Part shown: piece by piece, positions 29,068 to 38,276 of the stretch | How positions within the stretch are numbered: position 1 is the stretch's first letter | How the letters are laid out: every line of letters starts with the position of its first letter | DNA from: Legionella clemsonensis | GTDB lineage: Bacteria; Pseudomonadota; Gammaproteobacteria; Legionellales; Legionellaceae | Assembly: GCF_002240035.1 (NCBI RefSeq) | Contig: NZ_CP016397.1 | Coordinates: forward strand, 372,001 to 436,000 | Direction: 5' to 3' | DNA: 64,000 nt | Position numbers and translations under genes: made by a program | The notes under the pieces: generated by a model | Databases searched by the model: none | What the model was told of the DNA's origin: nothing | Seen by the model: the letters and a program-made list of their open reading frames with translations, nothing else

Positions 29068-29718
29068 TTATTTTTCTTTAAGTTTTCTCTTGATTACTTC
29101 ATCAAATAACACCTTCTGCTCATCGGATAATTCAGCACGACGTAAAGCCATTATCTCTTCAACACTTCCCTGGATGCAGTCAGCGGTTAGGCGATCGGTT
29201 ATCAGTAAACTATTAAGGTGATCAATTTCATGTTGTAGTACACGCGCATAAAATCCAGTTTCTATCGTCTGATGCCGGTCTCCTTTTTCGTCATAAAACC
29301 TAAGCTGTATCTGTTGATACCGGGGAACCTTGCCTGCGCGGCTTGAAACGGAATAACAGGCTTCAAAATCATTATAAAAACCCTCGGCTTCTATCCCCTG
29401 ATAGCTAGGATTGAGCAGAATATGCATAGGTTTTACATGATTTCTCAGGAGTGCTGCTTCTTCAGGAATGTAAATAGCAATTATTTGTTTACTATAATTA
29501 ACTTGAGGTGCTGCCAAACCTACGCCACCTAATTGGAACAATTTTTCTTTCATTTTTTGGATTAGAAGTCGATTTTCTGCATCCAGAGGAAAAGTAACGG
29601 GTTGGGCTGGTGTTTTTAGCATCGACGTAAATTGTTTTTGTTCAATCGCAACGATTTCCAGGGCTTGTGCGCAAGTGCTCATTATTAATCCTGCCAAAAA
29701 TAAAATAAATGCATGCAT
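29068..29718 (-). CDS. Peptide deformylase-like protein with a signal peptide
   Basis: The 216-residue protein has three deformylase motifs: GGVGLAAPQ (motif 1), FEACYSVSS (motif 2, usually EGCLS, metal-ligand Cys kept) and LQHEIDHLN (motif 3, HExxH). True deformylases act in the cytoplasm on nascent formyl-Met proteins. This one begins with a hydrophobic MHAFILFLAGLIMSTCAQA, a good signal peptide with an AQA cleavage site, so it may be periplasmic, where no formyl-Met nascent chain is expected. An alternative is a downstream start, but no in-frame Met lies before residue 34. It is transcribed toward sucD, and a long inverted repeat lies upstream. Confidence 0.85.
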   Translation of the reverse strand: MHAFILFLAGLIMSTCAQALEIVAIEQKQFTSMLKTPAQPVTFPLDAENRLLIQKMKEKLFQLGGVGLAAPQVNYSKQIIAIYIPEEAALLRNHVKPMHILLNPSYQGIEAEGFYNDFEACYSVSSRAGKVPRYQQIQLRFYDEKGDRHQTIETGFYARVLQHEIDHLNSLLITDRLTADCIQGSVEEIMALRRAELSDEQKVLFDEVIKRKLKEK

Positions 29719-29756
29719 ACTTCAAAACGAATGATTGTAAAAGACATTGAGCAATT

Positions 29757-29885
29757 GTGCCACATTCAAGAGATTCTTCATGCAGCCCCGCTGCGTTCAG
29801 AATGACGAAAGGTAGCTAACTCCAAAACCTCCGACGTCATCCTGAAAGCGACATCGTCGCTTGAAGGATCTCCTGAATGTGGCAC
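29757..29885. repeat. Long palindromic repeat element (about 51-nt imperfect arms)
   Basis: The arms at 29757-29807 and 29835-29885 are near-complementary; the outer 11 bases GTGCCACATTC and GAATGTGGCAC match exactly, and most of the rest pairs with few mismatches around a 27-nt spacer. It is non-coding and lies between two minus-strand genes. It looks like a bacterial interspersed palindromic or MITE-like unit. A degenerate relative is suggested near 52320-52397. Confidence 0.75.
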
Positions 29886-29963
29886 TAAGCACTATTTCCT
29901 GTACGTTCTTTCTCGATGTGTCCTAATATGTCCGCTTTCAGAATGAAGCTGGCTAATAGTTTA

Positions 29964-32900
29964 TTAAGGAACAGTAATTGGATTAGCAGATAGTTCATTA
30001 CTTGGTGCAGAAACGCTAGCATCAGTAACAACAGGATTAGAATCAATTGGTGCAAATATACCAAAGCGATTAGTAGCTGCATGAACGGGGATAGCAGTTA
30101 AAGATTCTGCTGTAGTCGCTTTTGCAGCTGCTTCTTCAAGACGCTGAAAAAGCACTTTATATTTGGGAGTATAAAGATGCAGGGCCGAGAGTAAAGAAAT
30201 AAAGCATTGTGCAATCCAGGCAAAACTGAAGGTATTGTAATGACGATGTTTTAACATAGTAGCTACAAAAGAAGGCTTTTTTATTTCGGCTTTAATATCA
30301 GCCAAACGTTTTTCGACGGTGTCTTTGCTATGAACTATAGTGGTCAAATTATCAATTAATCTAATTTTGGCTCGTAAGGTAGACTCAGTTTCAAAAAATA
30401 AATTCTTCTTGATTCTTGTTTCCACGCCATCGCTTTGATGAACTGTTTCGGTCGCTTTACCAAAATAGCTATCGAACTGTGCCAAAGCATTCATCACAGC
30501 CTCAAGTTGTGTAAATTTTGTTTTATTGGTCTGATCAAATTCTTCTGCTTTGGCATCCAATAATTTTTTTACTTTAGCATTGATGTCTTGTGTATATTGA
30601 GACTGTTCAATAATTGCAGTCGCATGGGCTTGTAGAAAACTTTGCAAGGCTGAATTATATTCTGCTCGTGTGTGATAGAGACCGATGTATCTTGAGGTTA
30701 ACCGCTCAAGTTCACAGGCGAAAGCCTTTTCCGTGTATTCAAACCTGAGTTTTTCACTTTCTTTTTCTTGAATGGCTACGCATTCCTCAAGATAAGCCAA
30801 TTTTTCATCGGCAGTGGCAATTTCAAATTCGAGAGAATTCTTGTACCCTTGATAATGATTGAGCACAGCATTGGCTATGTAGACAATGTTTTTTAATTCA
30901 TCAGGCTTTTGTTTTGCAGTAGAGATCTCTTCATTCGGGGAGCCTATTTCAATGGGAGAAAACCTATCCAACTCCATTTCAAGTGTGCCATCTTCTCTTG
31001 CTATGAATTTATCAGACTTAAATTCAATAAGATAGCCTTCCTCATCTAATTGAAATTCTTCCTTCTCCTCGCTCTCACTTACTTCTATTTCTTGCTCTTC
31101 CTTCTGTCTTACTTCCTCTTGTATGGCAGGAAGAGGGATTTCTTGCAATAGAATTTCAATAGTGTAGTGTTGTGTTGCTATTGGTTGGGCTTTTAAGCCC
31201 AAGCGTTTCTGTTCTGACAAAAGAAGAGGTTGTAATATTTTATACAGCTTCGTTAAACGGATTTTATTGATGTGTTGGATGAGAGGTGAAGCCGGTAATA
31301 TACGGTGATAATTATGGTATTCATTCACTTCCTTTAGAAACAATTGGAGTAAGCGAATTTTGCTGCTAAGTGAAAGCTTTAATAGACGCTCCTTATTAAT
31401 CTCTAGATTTTCGATATTGGTGTTTAAGGCGTCATCTCCTTTGAGGAGGGCAGCCGCTGCTTGTTTTCGACGTTTAGCAGCTTCCATGCGATAGTTTATT
31501 GGTGCCAGTGAACTTAAAAGAGCCAAGTGCTCTTGAGAGTTTAAATTGAGATTTTCAAGCAAACCTTTATGAAATTCATCCAACACCGCTTTCATTGGAT
31601 CTGCCAGTAATCCTGGCTTTAACCCAAGTTTATCTTCCCATTCATCAGTGGTTATTAATATGCGGACGAAAAGATCATGGCTAAGTTCTTCTAAATGATC
31701 CATAGCTGCGGTGTGAGAAAGATGGGTAAATTGTTCAAGCTTGGCCTTTAGTTCTTTATAAAGGCGGTACATGGTCGGCGTTTGCAGAAATAGTCGAAAA
31801 TAAGAGTCAGAGCTTTCAATAATCGCTTCGATATTGAGTGCTGCCTGTTTTGTACGTTGATCCACCCTTGCTATCATTTCAGCAGTTAATTCTTCATGCT
31901 GCGTAGCTGCTTTAATGTGTTCAGGTATTAACATAAAGCTGCGCAGAGCATACCATAAGCCACTGTATTTGACAGCTTTTCCTTGAAATTTTGGATTTGT
32001 TAACTCAACCTCTTCACTGCTCACGGCATAATTTTTTTGTTGAACCGTAAAGACTTTATAGAGAGCTAATGCTTTGTCTTTTAATTCGGTTGCAAATAAA
32101 GACAAATGCGGATCATTGACTAATGCCTTGGCGTGACTAACTAATTCATCAATATGGCTTTTAGCCTGTATGAGGTGGTAAACGTAAAGAGACTGACTAC
32201 TTTTTTGATCTAGACTTTCAAGCTGAATACAAATTTGCTCAAGATGATATAAACTATTAAAAAAACGTTTTACCGCCACAGCTTGATGAATTTCAAGTCG
32301 AGCCAATTCTTGATCTTCCATTTCCGGAAAGGGCATGCCTTTTTCTGCTGGTTGCAATTTTACTCTTAATGAGGTATTAAAAGCTTTTGTTAATTCAAAT
32401 AAAGAAGAACGATAAGCTGCCACAGTTTGAGAATAGAGGGTATGTTTTAAAACAAAATTAGCTCGCTTATCCGTATTAATATCTGGATGCAGCTCTCGAG
32501 ATTGAACATCCGCAATATATTTCTGCTGTGCACGATTGCTATAAACCTTCGCTCTTTCTTGGGTCAGAGCAATTAAACTCTCAAACTGTGCTAAAACGAA
32601 GATAATATCCTCTTCTGTGAATAGGCGCTCAAATAGTGTCGAAACTGAGTGAGTAAAATTGTCTGTAGAGTAATCAACAGCCCTATCCAGTTTTGATATT
32701 TGCTGCCCAAGCAAAGGTTTTCCACTTAAAAATTCAACCATTACTGCGTCTTGCTTTTTTGCTTTTTCACTGGAAAAGAGATTCTCTACCAAATAAGGTT
32801 GAAACAGGCTATACCAACGACGTAACTGTAGTTTTATTGCATCAATATTTATCTTTGGGTGTTTTTCCGCAACAAGGAAGGATAAAAATGAATGCAATGC

Positions 32901-34658
32901 GGTTCGAGCTTCATCTAACTGTAAACATTTTCTTTCGTAATAATGAGCTAATGTTTTAGCCTGAGTAAAAGTCAGCGCTTCATGATGGGTTATCCATACA
33001 TTTTCACTATCCTTGCTAAATTGAAGATGCTGATGTTCTGGCGCAGTAGGGTTTATCTCTAAAATTTTTGCTTCATCAAAACAAGTAAGCTCTGGCCTGC
33101 TTTGATAAGGATAAATATCCATCTCTGAATAATTTTCGACATAATTAATGATGTCTTTATTCAGCTCGATATGAAGTTCCTGAGTCGCGCGCTCTTTTGC
33201 TAATGCAGTTTGCAGTTTTACTTTTAACGGAATCAAACTAGTTACTGCAACCGGACCTGCAGTACCTGTTAACCAATGCCATGGCCTTAGTAAATTACGA
33301 GTATAGCTATTTGCTGAGGTCAAGTCTCTTATAATGACATTTGATAATTCAGAATCAATAACCTTAATGTAGGGAAGTAAAAAGTTAAATTCTTTCTTTA
33401 AAGTATCTTTTTCTGTTTGCGGAAGGTTTAACAGAGAGTAAGCTGCATACTGTGGGTTCTCAATAATGGCAAAAAAATTATTTAGTGCTGTTTGAGCAGC
33501 GATTTGTGTTGTTAAATTCCAATTTGCAACGGATATGCGCTGTCTTGTTTTTTCAAGACGCTTATCTATAAATTGGGCGTCTTCAATCGTTAGTAATTCT
33601 TCACCCTCTGCAGAAAAATCAGCAAATTTTGCCGCATAGAACGCCATCAATTCATAAAAAGGCTTAATTTGAGCCATCATGGGTTGTGAAAGTGTGCCTG
33701 GATTTAGTAAACCCTCGTCTTCCAGGCGATCGACAATGCTAAATAATTCGGGGAGTAACTCATATTTTAGCCGTTTCATATTATGGCGAATGACCGCTTG
33801 CGAAGAGTCATTTGCATAACCTATTTGTTCTAGGCTGCTCATTGATAAATTAATAATTTCGCGAATTATTTTTATATAATTGAGAGTTTTAAAAGAAATA
33901 AAAATATCGTCGCTTTGCAGATTTTCAATTGAATTCAATAGTCGGAATGCTTGCTCCTGCAATTCATCAAGTTTTGCTTTATCTATCGTAGGTTGATAGG
34001 TAGAAATCTGCGGCCCATAATGTTGAATGTAGGTGGTTAATTGCTGGATATAGCCTGGCAAAACTGCGCCGAAATTGGCCAGAAAATCATAGTCATAATT
34101 GCCATCATTGGGTTTCATTTGTGCAATAGCAGTACCGCTTATTACACCAGCTTTATATCCAGTAGGATAATTTTTCAATACAGAAGAAAACTCAATCGCA
34201 CTCTCTTTATGCGAATCAGCAAATGCTTTTATAGGAGCCAGAAATTGCCATATTTGTTGGATTTCACTACGAAATAGCTCATGAAAATCAATATCAAGAT
34301 GCGTTAATAAATAGCTTGCCTTATAACCATGTTCAATAGTTTTATAATAGAGTTTTTTTAAGTCTTGAAATTTCTTATCGCCATTTCTTAAATTAACAGA
34401 CTGTAGATCTTCAAACGCTAATTGGGCATGATAAAGAGCATTGATAACTTGTTTAAGTTGAACAATTTGTCTCGGCTCTGAGTCAAAATTGGTAAATGGT
34501 TCACCATCCTCATTAGGATGGGTGAAAAAGCAGGTGGTCTTGCTGCTGAAATAAGGTCCCTGAAGGGTAAAAATGATTTTTTCCCTTAAATTTTTCAAAA
34601 AGGTGGCGATATCTTCTTCTTTGAAATTATCGAGTAGCTTTAGATACCTGTCTATCAT
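29964..34658 (-). CDS. Very large helical protein of unknown function, candidate effector
   Basis: 1564 residues, almost wholly charged and helix-forming, without signal peptide or recognised catalytic motif. Features visible: a helical N-terminal half, an acidic patch at about 1185-1250 (EEQEIEVSESEEKEE), coiled-coil-like stretches at about 1270-1400, a hydrophobic segment near 1475-1495 (WIAQCFISLLSALHLY), and a Ser/Ala/Pro-rich tail ending in NPITVP. The composition and size suit scaffold-like Dot/Icm effectors such as the SdhA/SidH group, but I could not align them. It inserts between sucD/def and pdxH. The ATG at 34658 is the first of the frame. Confidence 0.65.
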   Translation of the reverse strand: MIDRYLKLLDNFKEEDIATFLKNLREKIIFTLQGPYFSSKTTCFFTHPNEDGEPFTNFDSEPRQIVQLKQVINALYHAQLAFEDLQSVNLRNGDKKFQDLKKLYYKTIEHGYKASYLLTHLDIDFHELFRSEIQQIWQFLAPIKAFADSHKESAIEFSSVLKNYPTGYKAGVISGTAIAQMKPNDGNYDYDFLANFGAVLPGYIQQLTTYIQHYGPQISTYQPTIDKAKLDELQEQAFRLLNSIENLQSDDIFISFKTLNYIKIIREIINLSMSSLEQIGYANDSSQAVIRHNMKRLKYELLPELFSIVDRLEDEGLLNPGTLSQPMMAQIKPFYELMAFYAAKFADFSAEGEELLTIEDAQFIDKRLEKTRQRISVANWNLTTQIAAQTALNNFFAIIENPQYAAYSLLNLPQTEKDTLKKEFNFLLPYIKVIDSELSNVIIRDLTSANSYTRNLLRPWHWLTGTAGPVAVTSLIPLKVKLQTALAKERATQELHIELNKDIINYVENYSEMDIYPYQSRPELTCFDEAKILEINPTAPEHQHLQFSKDSENVWITHHEALTFTQAKTLAHYYERKCLQLDEARTALHSFLSFLVAEKHPKINIDAIKLQLRRWYSLFQPYLVENLFSSEKAKKQDAVMVEFLSGKPLLGQQISKLDRAVDYSTDNFTHSVSTLFERLFTEEDIIFVLAQFESLIALTQERAKVYSNRAQQKYIADVQSRELHPDINTDKRANFVLKHTLYSQTVAAYRSSLFELTKAFNTSLRVKLQPAEKGMPFPEMEDQELARLEIHQAVAVKRFFNSLYHLEQICIQLESLDQKSSQSLYVYHLIQAKSHIDELVSHAKALVNDPHLSLFATELKDKALALYKVFTVQQKNYAVSSEEVELTNPKFQGKAVKYSGLWYALRSFMLIPEHIKAATQHEELTAEMIARVDQRTKQAALNIEAIIESSDSYFRLFLQTPTMYRLYKELKAKLEQFTHLSHTAAMDHLEELSHDLFVRILITTDEWEDKLGLKPGLLADPMKAVLDEFHKGLLENLNLNSQEHLALLSSLAPINYRMEAAKRRKQAAAALLKGDDALNTNIENLEINKERLLKLSLSSKIRLLQLFLKEVNEYHNYHRILPASPLIQHINKIRLTKLYKILQPLLLSEQKRLGLKAQPIATQHYTIEILLQEIPLPAIQEEVRQKEEQEIEVSESEEKEEFQLDEEGYLIEFKSDKFIAREDGTLEMELDRFSPIEIGSPNEEISTAKQKPDELKNIVYIANAVLNHYQGYKNSLEFEIATADEKLAYLEECVAIQEKESEKLRFEYTEKAFACELERLTSRYIGLYHTRAEYNSALQSFLQAHATAIIEQSQYTQDINAKVKKLLDAKAEEFDQTNKTKFTQLEAVMNALAQFDSYFGKATETVHQSDGVETRIKKNLFFETESTLRAKIRLIDNLTTIVHSKDTVEKRLADIKAEIKKPSFVATMLKHRHYNTFSFAWIAQCFISLLSALHLYTPKYKVLFQRLEEAAAKATTAESLTAIPVHAATNRFGIFAPIDSNPVVTDASVSAPSNELSANPITVP

Positions 34659-34806
34659 TCTGCTATTAAAATGGGCATTTTCTTGCGTTCTAATACTATA
34701 GGATAATTATTAAGAAAACATTAATTAATGTGAAAAATTTCTTCCTCTGTGTAAGAATTTGTTTTTACATATTACCTAGTATTTTATGATTAAAATGGAT
34801 TAAAAA

Positions 34807-35454
34807 ATGAATAACTGGAAAACGCTGGCGGATATCCGTCGAGAGTACGGTGAGTTGGTTTTATCAGAAGAAAGTTTGCCAGATTCACCAATAGAGCAAT
34901 TTAGATTATGGTTTGAAGAAGTGTTGTCAGTGGAGAAAAGTGATCCAACCGCTATGGTTCTTTCAACCGTGGATGATAAAGGTTATCCAGATTCCAGAAT
35001 AGTCTTATTGAAAGGATTAGAAGAAGAGGCGTTTATATTTTATACCAATTATCAAAGTACTAAGTCTCTGCAACTAAGCCAAACCCCCTATGCTGCTTTA
35101 AATTTTTACTGGCCGCAAATGGCGCGCCAGGTTCGTATTCGAGGACGAGTTAAAAAAACAAGTAAGCGGCAATCGGACGATTATTTTGCTTCAAGACCTC
35201 TCACTAGCCAATTAAGTGCTATAGTTTCTGCTCAGAGTCGACCAATTAATAATCGAAAAATATTGGAGGACACTTTAAATCGTTTAATAGCAGAACACGG
35301 CCAGGAGCCTGTTGTTCGTCCTATCAACTGGGGTGGATATAGGGTGCTTCCTGATGAGATAGAGTTTTGGCAAGGGCGAAATAATCGCTTGCACGATAGA
35401 ATTTATTACCACAGAAAAAAAGGTAAATGGATTTATTATCGTTTGGCACCATAA
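34807..35454 (+). CDS. pdxH: Pyridoxamine 5'-phosphate oxidase
   Basis: PdxH oxidises PNP or PMP to pyridoxal 5'-phosphate with FMN. The 215-residue protein has the family start DIRREYG, the FMN-binding [19 protein letters not shown], the RQVRIRGRV strand, and the C-terminal [22 protein letters not shown] and YRLAP. Length is normal. It is divergent from the large helical gene with a 148-nt gap. Confidence 0.97.
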   Translation: MNNWKTLADIRREYGELVLSEESLPDSPIEQFRLWFEEVLSVEKSDPTAMVLSTVDDKGYPDSRIVLLKGLEEEAFIFYTNYQSTKSLQLSQTPYAALNFYWPQMARQVRIRGRVKKTSKRQSDDYFASRPLTSQLSAIVSAQSRPINNRKILEDTLNRLIAEHGQEPVVRPINWGGYRVLPDEIEFWQGRNNRLHDRIYYHRKKGKWIYYRLAP

Positions 35455-35655
35455 ATGCATTATCAAATTCAGGGTTTGTTGGAAGTTGTTAATTTGTCAA
35501 GAAAGAGTAAAAAAGTTATACAAGAAGGTAGGTCTAGGTTACGAGGCGTAGAATGAGGGATAAGTGAAGTGTGAATCATGTTTAGAAGGAACACTTCCGT
35601 TTAGGAAATTGAATAGCGACATGATTGCGCAGACGCTAAAAGAGAGGGTATCAAT

Positions 35656-36042
35656 ATGAGTAGAAAAAATGCGTTGTTACCACACATTAAATTGCGTTTT
35701 AACATCGAACATCCAAACCTTGAAGAATGTTATGCTTACGGTTATGAGTGTGCTTTGGCAGAGATTAGTGAAGATGCTAATCCCTATCAATCCGGTAGTG
35801 CGGAATATGATCAGTGGGCTGAAGGGTGGTGGGCTGGTTTTTATGGTGAAAAACCACTTTATGAGCTGGCGGAACTGTTACTGGAACCTGAAGTTAATGA
35901 AAAAGAAGCAGCGAATGATTACACTTATAACGCTTTGAGTAATAAGGTAAGTCCCAGCTTTCTTTCCAAGGTGCTAAAAATTACCGGCGCTATTGCCGCA
36001 ACGGCTGTGGTAGGCTATCAGGTTTTGGATTTAGTAGCCTAG
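35656..36042 (+). CDS. letE: RMF-like small protein, probable LetE
   Basis: A 128-residue protein whose middle, ECYAYGYECALAE then NPYQSGSAEYDQWAEGWWAGF, follows the ribosome modulation factor pattern (Y-x-x-G-x-x-A-G ... NPY ... W-x-x-GWxxG). The C-terminal 28 residues are hydrophobic (FLSKVLKITGAIAATAVVGY), perhaps an amphipathic or membrane helix. Its position and size recall LetE, described as a transmission-trait enhancer in L. pneumophila; this is recall, not alignment. If correct it links to the LetA/LetS differentiation circuit. AGAGAGGGT precedes the ATG. Confidence 0.5.
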   Translation: MSRKNALLPHIKLRFNIEHPNLEECYAYGYECALAEISEDANPYQSGSAEYDQWAEGWWAGFYGEKPLYELAELLLEPEVNEKEAANDYTYNALSNKVSPSFLSKVLKITGAIAATAVVGYQVLDLVA

Positions 36043-36074
36043 ATGAATAGCATGACCACTTATCATTGAGTAAG

Positions 36075-36111
36075 TATTCTAGAGACGCGATCTTATCGCG
36101 AATCTAGAATA
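36075..36111. terminator. Strong bidirectional hairpin between convergent genes
   Basis: TATTCTAGA (36075-36083) pairs with TCTAGAATA (36103-36111), and CGCGA with TCGCG inside it, giving 14 bp with one 2x2 mismatch and a 5-nt loop. AT-rich sequence flanks it. It would serve either direction. Confidence 0.65.
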
Positions 36112-36125
36112 TTTAAATTACAACT

Positions 36126-36512
36126 TTATTTAAACAATTTTAAGACCATACTGCGCATTCTAGCTAATTCTGCAGGATTAAATTCCTTATACAACGAACT
36201 ACCAATATTTAAACAGACGGTAACGCCTTCCCCTAGACCTTTTAATAAATCAATGCCAGACAAACGCAGTAAATGAATGTCATTACGAATTTCCTGAGCC
36301 CATTGATCCAGATAATTTTTATTCGTAAAAACGGGCAAAAATACTTGATCATTGTCTTGAAGGTAAAGTACTTCCGGTTGCTCCGGATTTGAGCGTTTAT
36401 CAATAGGAATAATAAAATTTGCCTTAATAAACTCAAGGTAAGCTTTATTGGCTTCCACATTGCCTCCTGAGGAGTCTAATGCATTTTTGATAGCTTGTTC
36501 AAGTTCGTTCAT
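36126..36512 (-). CDS. SseB N-terminal-like domain protein
   Basis: A 128-residue soluble protein. The SseB-like domain is suggested by LYLQDNDQVFLPVFTNKNYLDQWA and a C-terminal GVTVCLNIGSSLYKEF. The SseB N-terminal domain is widespread and of uncertain function; the name comes from a Salmonella locus and does not prove secretion here. The first ATG is at 36512. It is an isolated gene convergent to the RMF-like gene. Confidence 0.75.
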   Translation of the reverse strand: MNELEQAIKNALDSSGGNVEANKAYLEFIKANFIIPIDKRSNPEQPEVLYLQDNDQVFLPVFTNKNYLDQWAQEIRNDIHLLRLSGIDLLKGLGEGVTVCLNIGSSLYKEFNPAELARMRSMVLKLFK

Positions 36513-36850
36513 TGTATGACCAAATTAAAAACTAGTAGTATAGCCAATAAAAAGCCTAATTACTGTAGCTCATAATAGGCAGCATCGTCTTTTTTGCATG
36601 GTTTGACGTATTTACACGGCAGAAGGCATTCAAATCATTAAATACTGAGTTGCGAGCAAATTATTGAAAATTTATAGTGCTCTCGGAGACCAGGCTCTCT
36701 TTAAGTTCCAGATCGAGCAATGTGTTGAAATAATTGTCGGTAGCAGTATAATGTAGGATTGATTTTGCCAATTTAATGACCAACCTACTGTTTTAATGCA
36801 AATTTTATTAGTTCAAGTCTTCAGGATGGAAACGGTAACAGAGTGAATTT
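36513..36850 (+). other. Intergenic region before the MFS gene
   Basis: 338 nt with no coding potential I would defend. It must hold promoters for the divergent SseB-like and MFS genes. I see no clear palindrome or consensus promoter in it. Confidence 0.5.
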
Positions 36851-38146
36851 ATGAATATGATAGCAATGTCTCGGAGTGAAAAAGAGGGTCGTGTTAATCA
36901 ATTAGGTTTTGCCTGGATTGTCTGGGGATTAGCAGCAGCCTTTTATTTTTCAGATTATATGGCACGAGTGGCTCCGGGGGTAATGCACCGCAGCTTACAA
37001 ATTGCTTTTGGTATTAATGAAGCGGGATTTGGCATTTTAACAGCCTCTTTTTATTTTCCCTATATTCTCATGCAAATTCCGGTAGGACTTACCGTTGATC
37101 GCGTGAGTATCCGAGCAATATTAACAGTAATGTCGCTGATAACTGCACTAGGCTGTGGCGTGTTTGGTCTTGCAGATGGCTTGGCAATGGCGTCTGTGGG
37201 GCGTATGTTAATTGGTTTCAGCGCAGCTTTTGCATTTGTTAGTGCCTTGCGTTTGGCAACCTCCTGGTTTCCTCCTGCCATGCTGGGTTTATTGGCTGGG
37301 TTGACACAAGCTTTAGGGATGTTGGGGGCAGCGGCAGGAGAAGCACCGGTTTCATTTTTGGTTGCTAATGTAGGTTGGCGACACAGCATGCTTATTATTG
37401 CCTTTTTATTTATTGCTTTAGCTGGACTTCTTTATCAATTTGTTCAAGATAAGCCTGGTATTAAGCGCCACGAAATGAAATCTGCGCCAGGAATCAGTAT
37501 TCTTAATAGTTTGCGCATTGTTTTATCCCATCGTCAAATTTGGATTAATGCCCTTTACGCAGGTTTTTTATTCGGTCCGACTGCTGTGATTGGTGAAGCG
37601 ATAGGACCTGCCTATTTGCAATATGGCCGTGGTTTAACAGCACATGCAGCAGCTTTTGCGACAGGATTAATTTTTATTGGTTGGGGAATAAGTGGCCCTC
37701 TATCAGGCTGGTTATCTGATAAAATGGGACGCAGAAAACCCTTAATGATTTTCTCTGCCATCAGTGGAGTAATTCTAACCTCATTATTTGTGTTTTATCC
37801 CACCATGGATCAAACCTTCGCCTATTTTATCTTTTTTATTTTTGGTGTGACGAATACCGGTGTGGCTATAGCGTATGCTGTATCCACAGAAATTTGTGAA
37901 AATAATGTAGTAGGTACTGGCATTGCTTTTACCAATATGATTTCAATTTTCGTCGGTGCGTTAATGCAGCCATTGGTCGGCCGCTTGGTTGATCTGACTG
38001 CAGGTTCTCGCGCCTATAACCTTGAGGCATTATTACTTTCCGATTTCCAGGCTGGGTTAAAAATTTTGCCTTTGTGTTCTTTAGTGGCTCTAATTTTAGC
38101 ACTTATGGTAAAAGAAACTTATTGCCAACCCATACGTAAACTGTAA
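36851..38146 (+). CDS. Major facilitator superfamily transporter
   Basis: A 431-residue 12-helix MFS permease of the inner membrane. It has the loop 2-3 motif PVGLTVDRVSIRAI, a GRMLIGF helix 4 motif, a GWLSDKMGRRKP loop 8-9 motif, and a polar start before helix 1. Substrate cannot be deduced; Legionella uses many MFS carriers for amino acids and organic compounds in the vacuole, but I saw no family-specific mark. ATG 36851 lacks a strong Shine-Dalgarno. A downstream DUF945 gene is separate. Confidence 0.9.
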   Translation: MNMIAMSRSEKEGRVNQLGFAWIVWGLAAAFYFSDYMARVAPGVMHRSLQIAFGINEAGFGILTASFYFPYILMQIPVGLTVDRVSIRAILTVMSLITALGCGVFGLADGLAMASVGRMLIGFSAAFAFVSALRLATSWFPPAMLGLLAGLTQALGMLGAAAGEAPVSFLVANVGWRHSMLIIAFLFIALAGLLYQFVQDKPGIKRHEMKSAPGISILNSLRIVLSHRQIWINALYAGFLFGPTAVIGEAIGPAYLQYGRGLTAHAAAFATGLIFIGWGISGPLSGWLSDKMGRRKPLMIFSAISGVILTSLFVFYPTMDQTFAYFIFFIFGVTNTGVAIAYAVSTEICENNVVGTGIAFTNMISIFVGALMQPLVGRLVDLTAGSRAYNLEALLLSDFQAGLKILPLCSLVALILALMVKETYCQPIRKL

Positions 38147-38276
38147 TAACTTGCTGTAACTATGAATTTTTTTTGTAATGGCTTGGCTAGTGAGTGAATC
38201 TCGTGTTTTAATTAGGACGGTGCCTCTCGTCTGAGATGATATTAGTTATAGGGGCGAACATTAACACGGAGATAAT

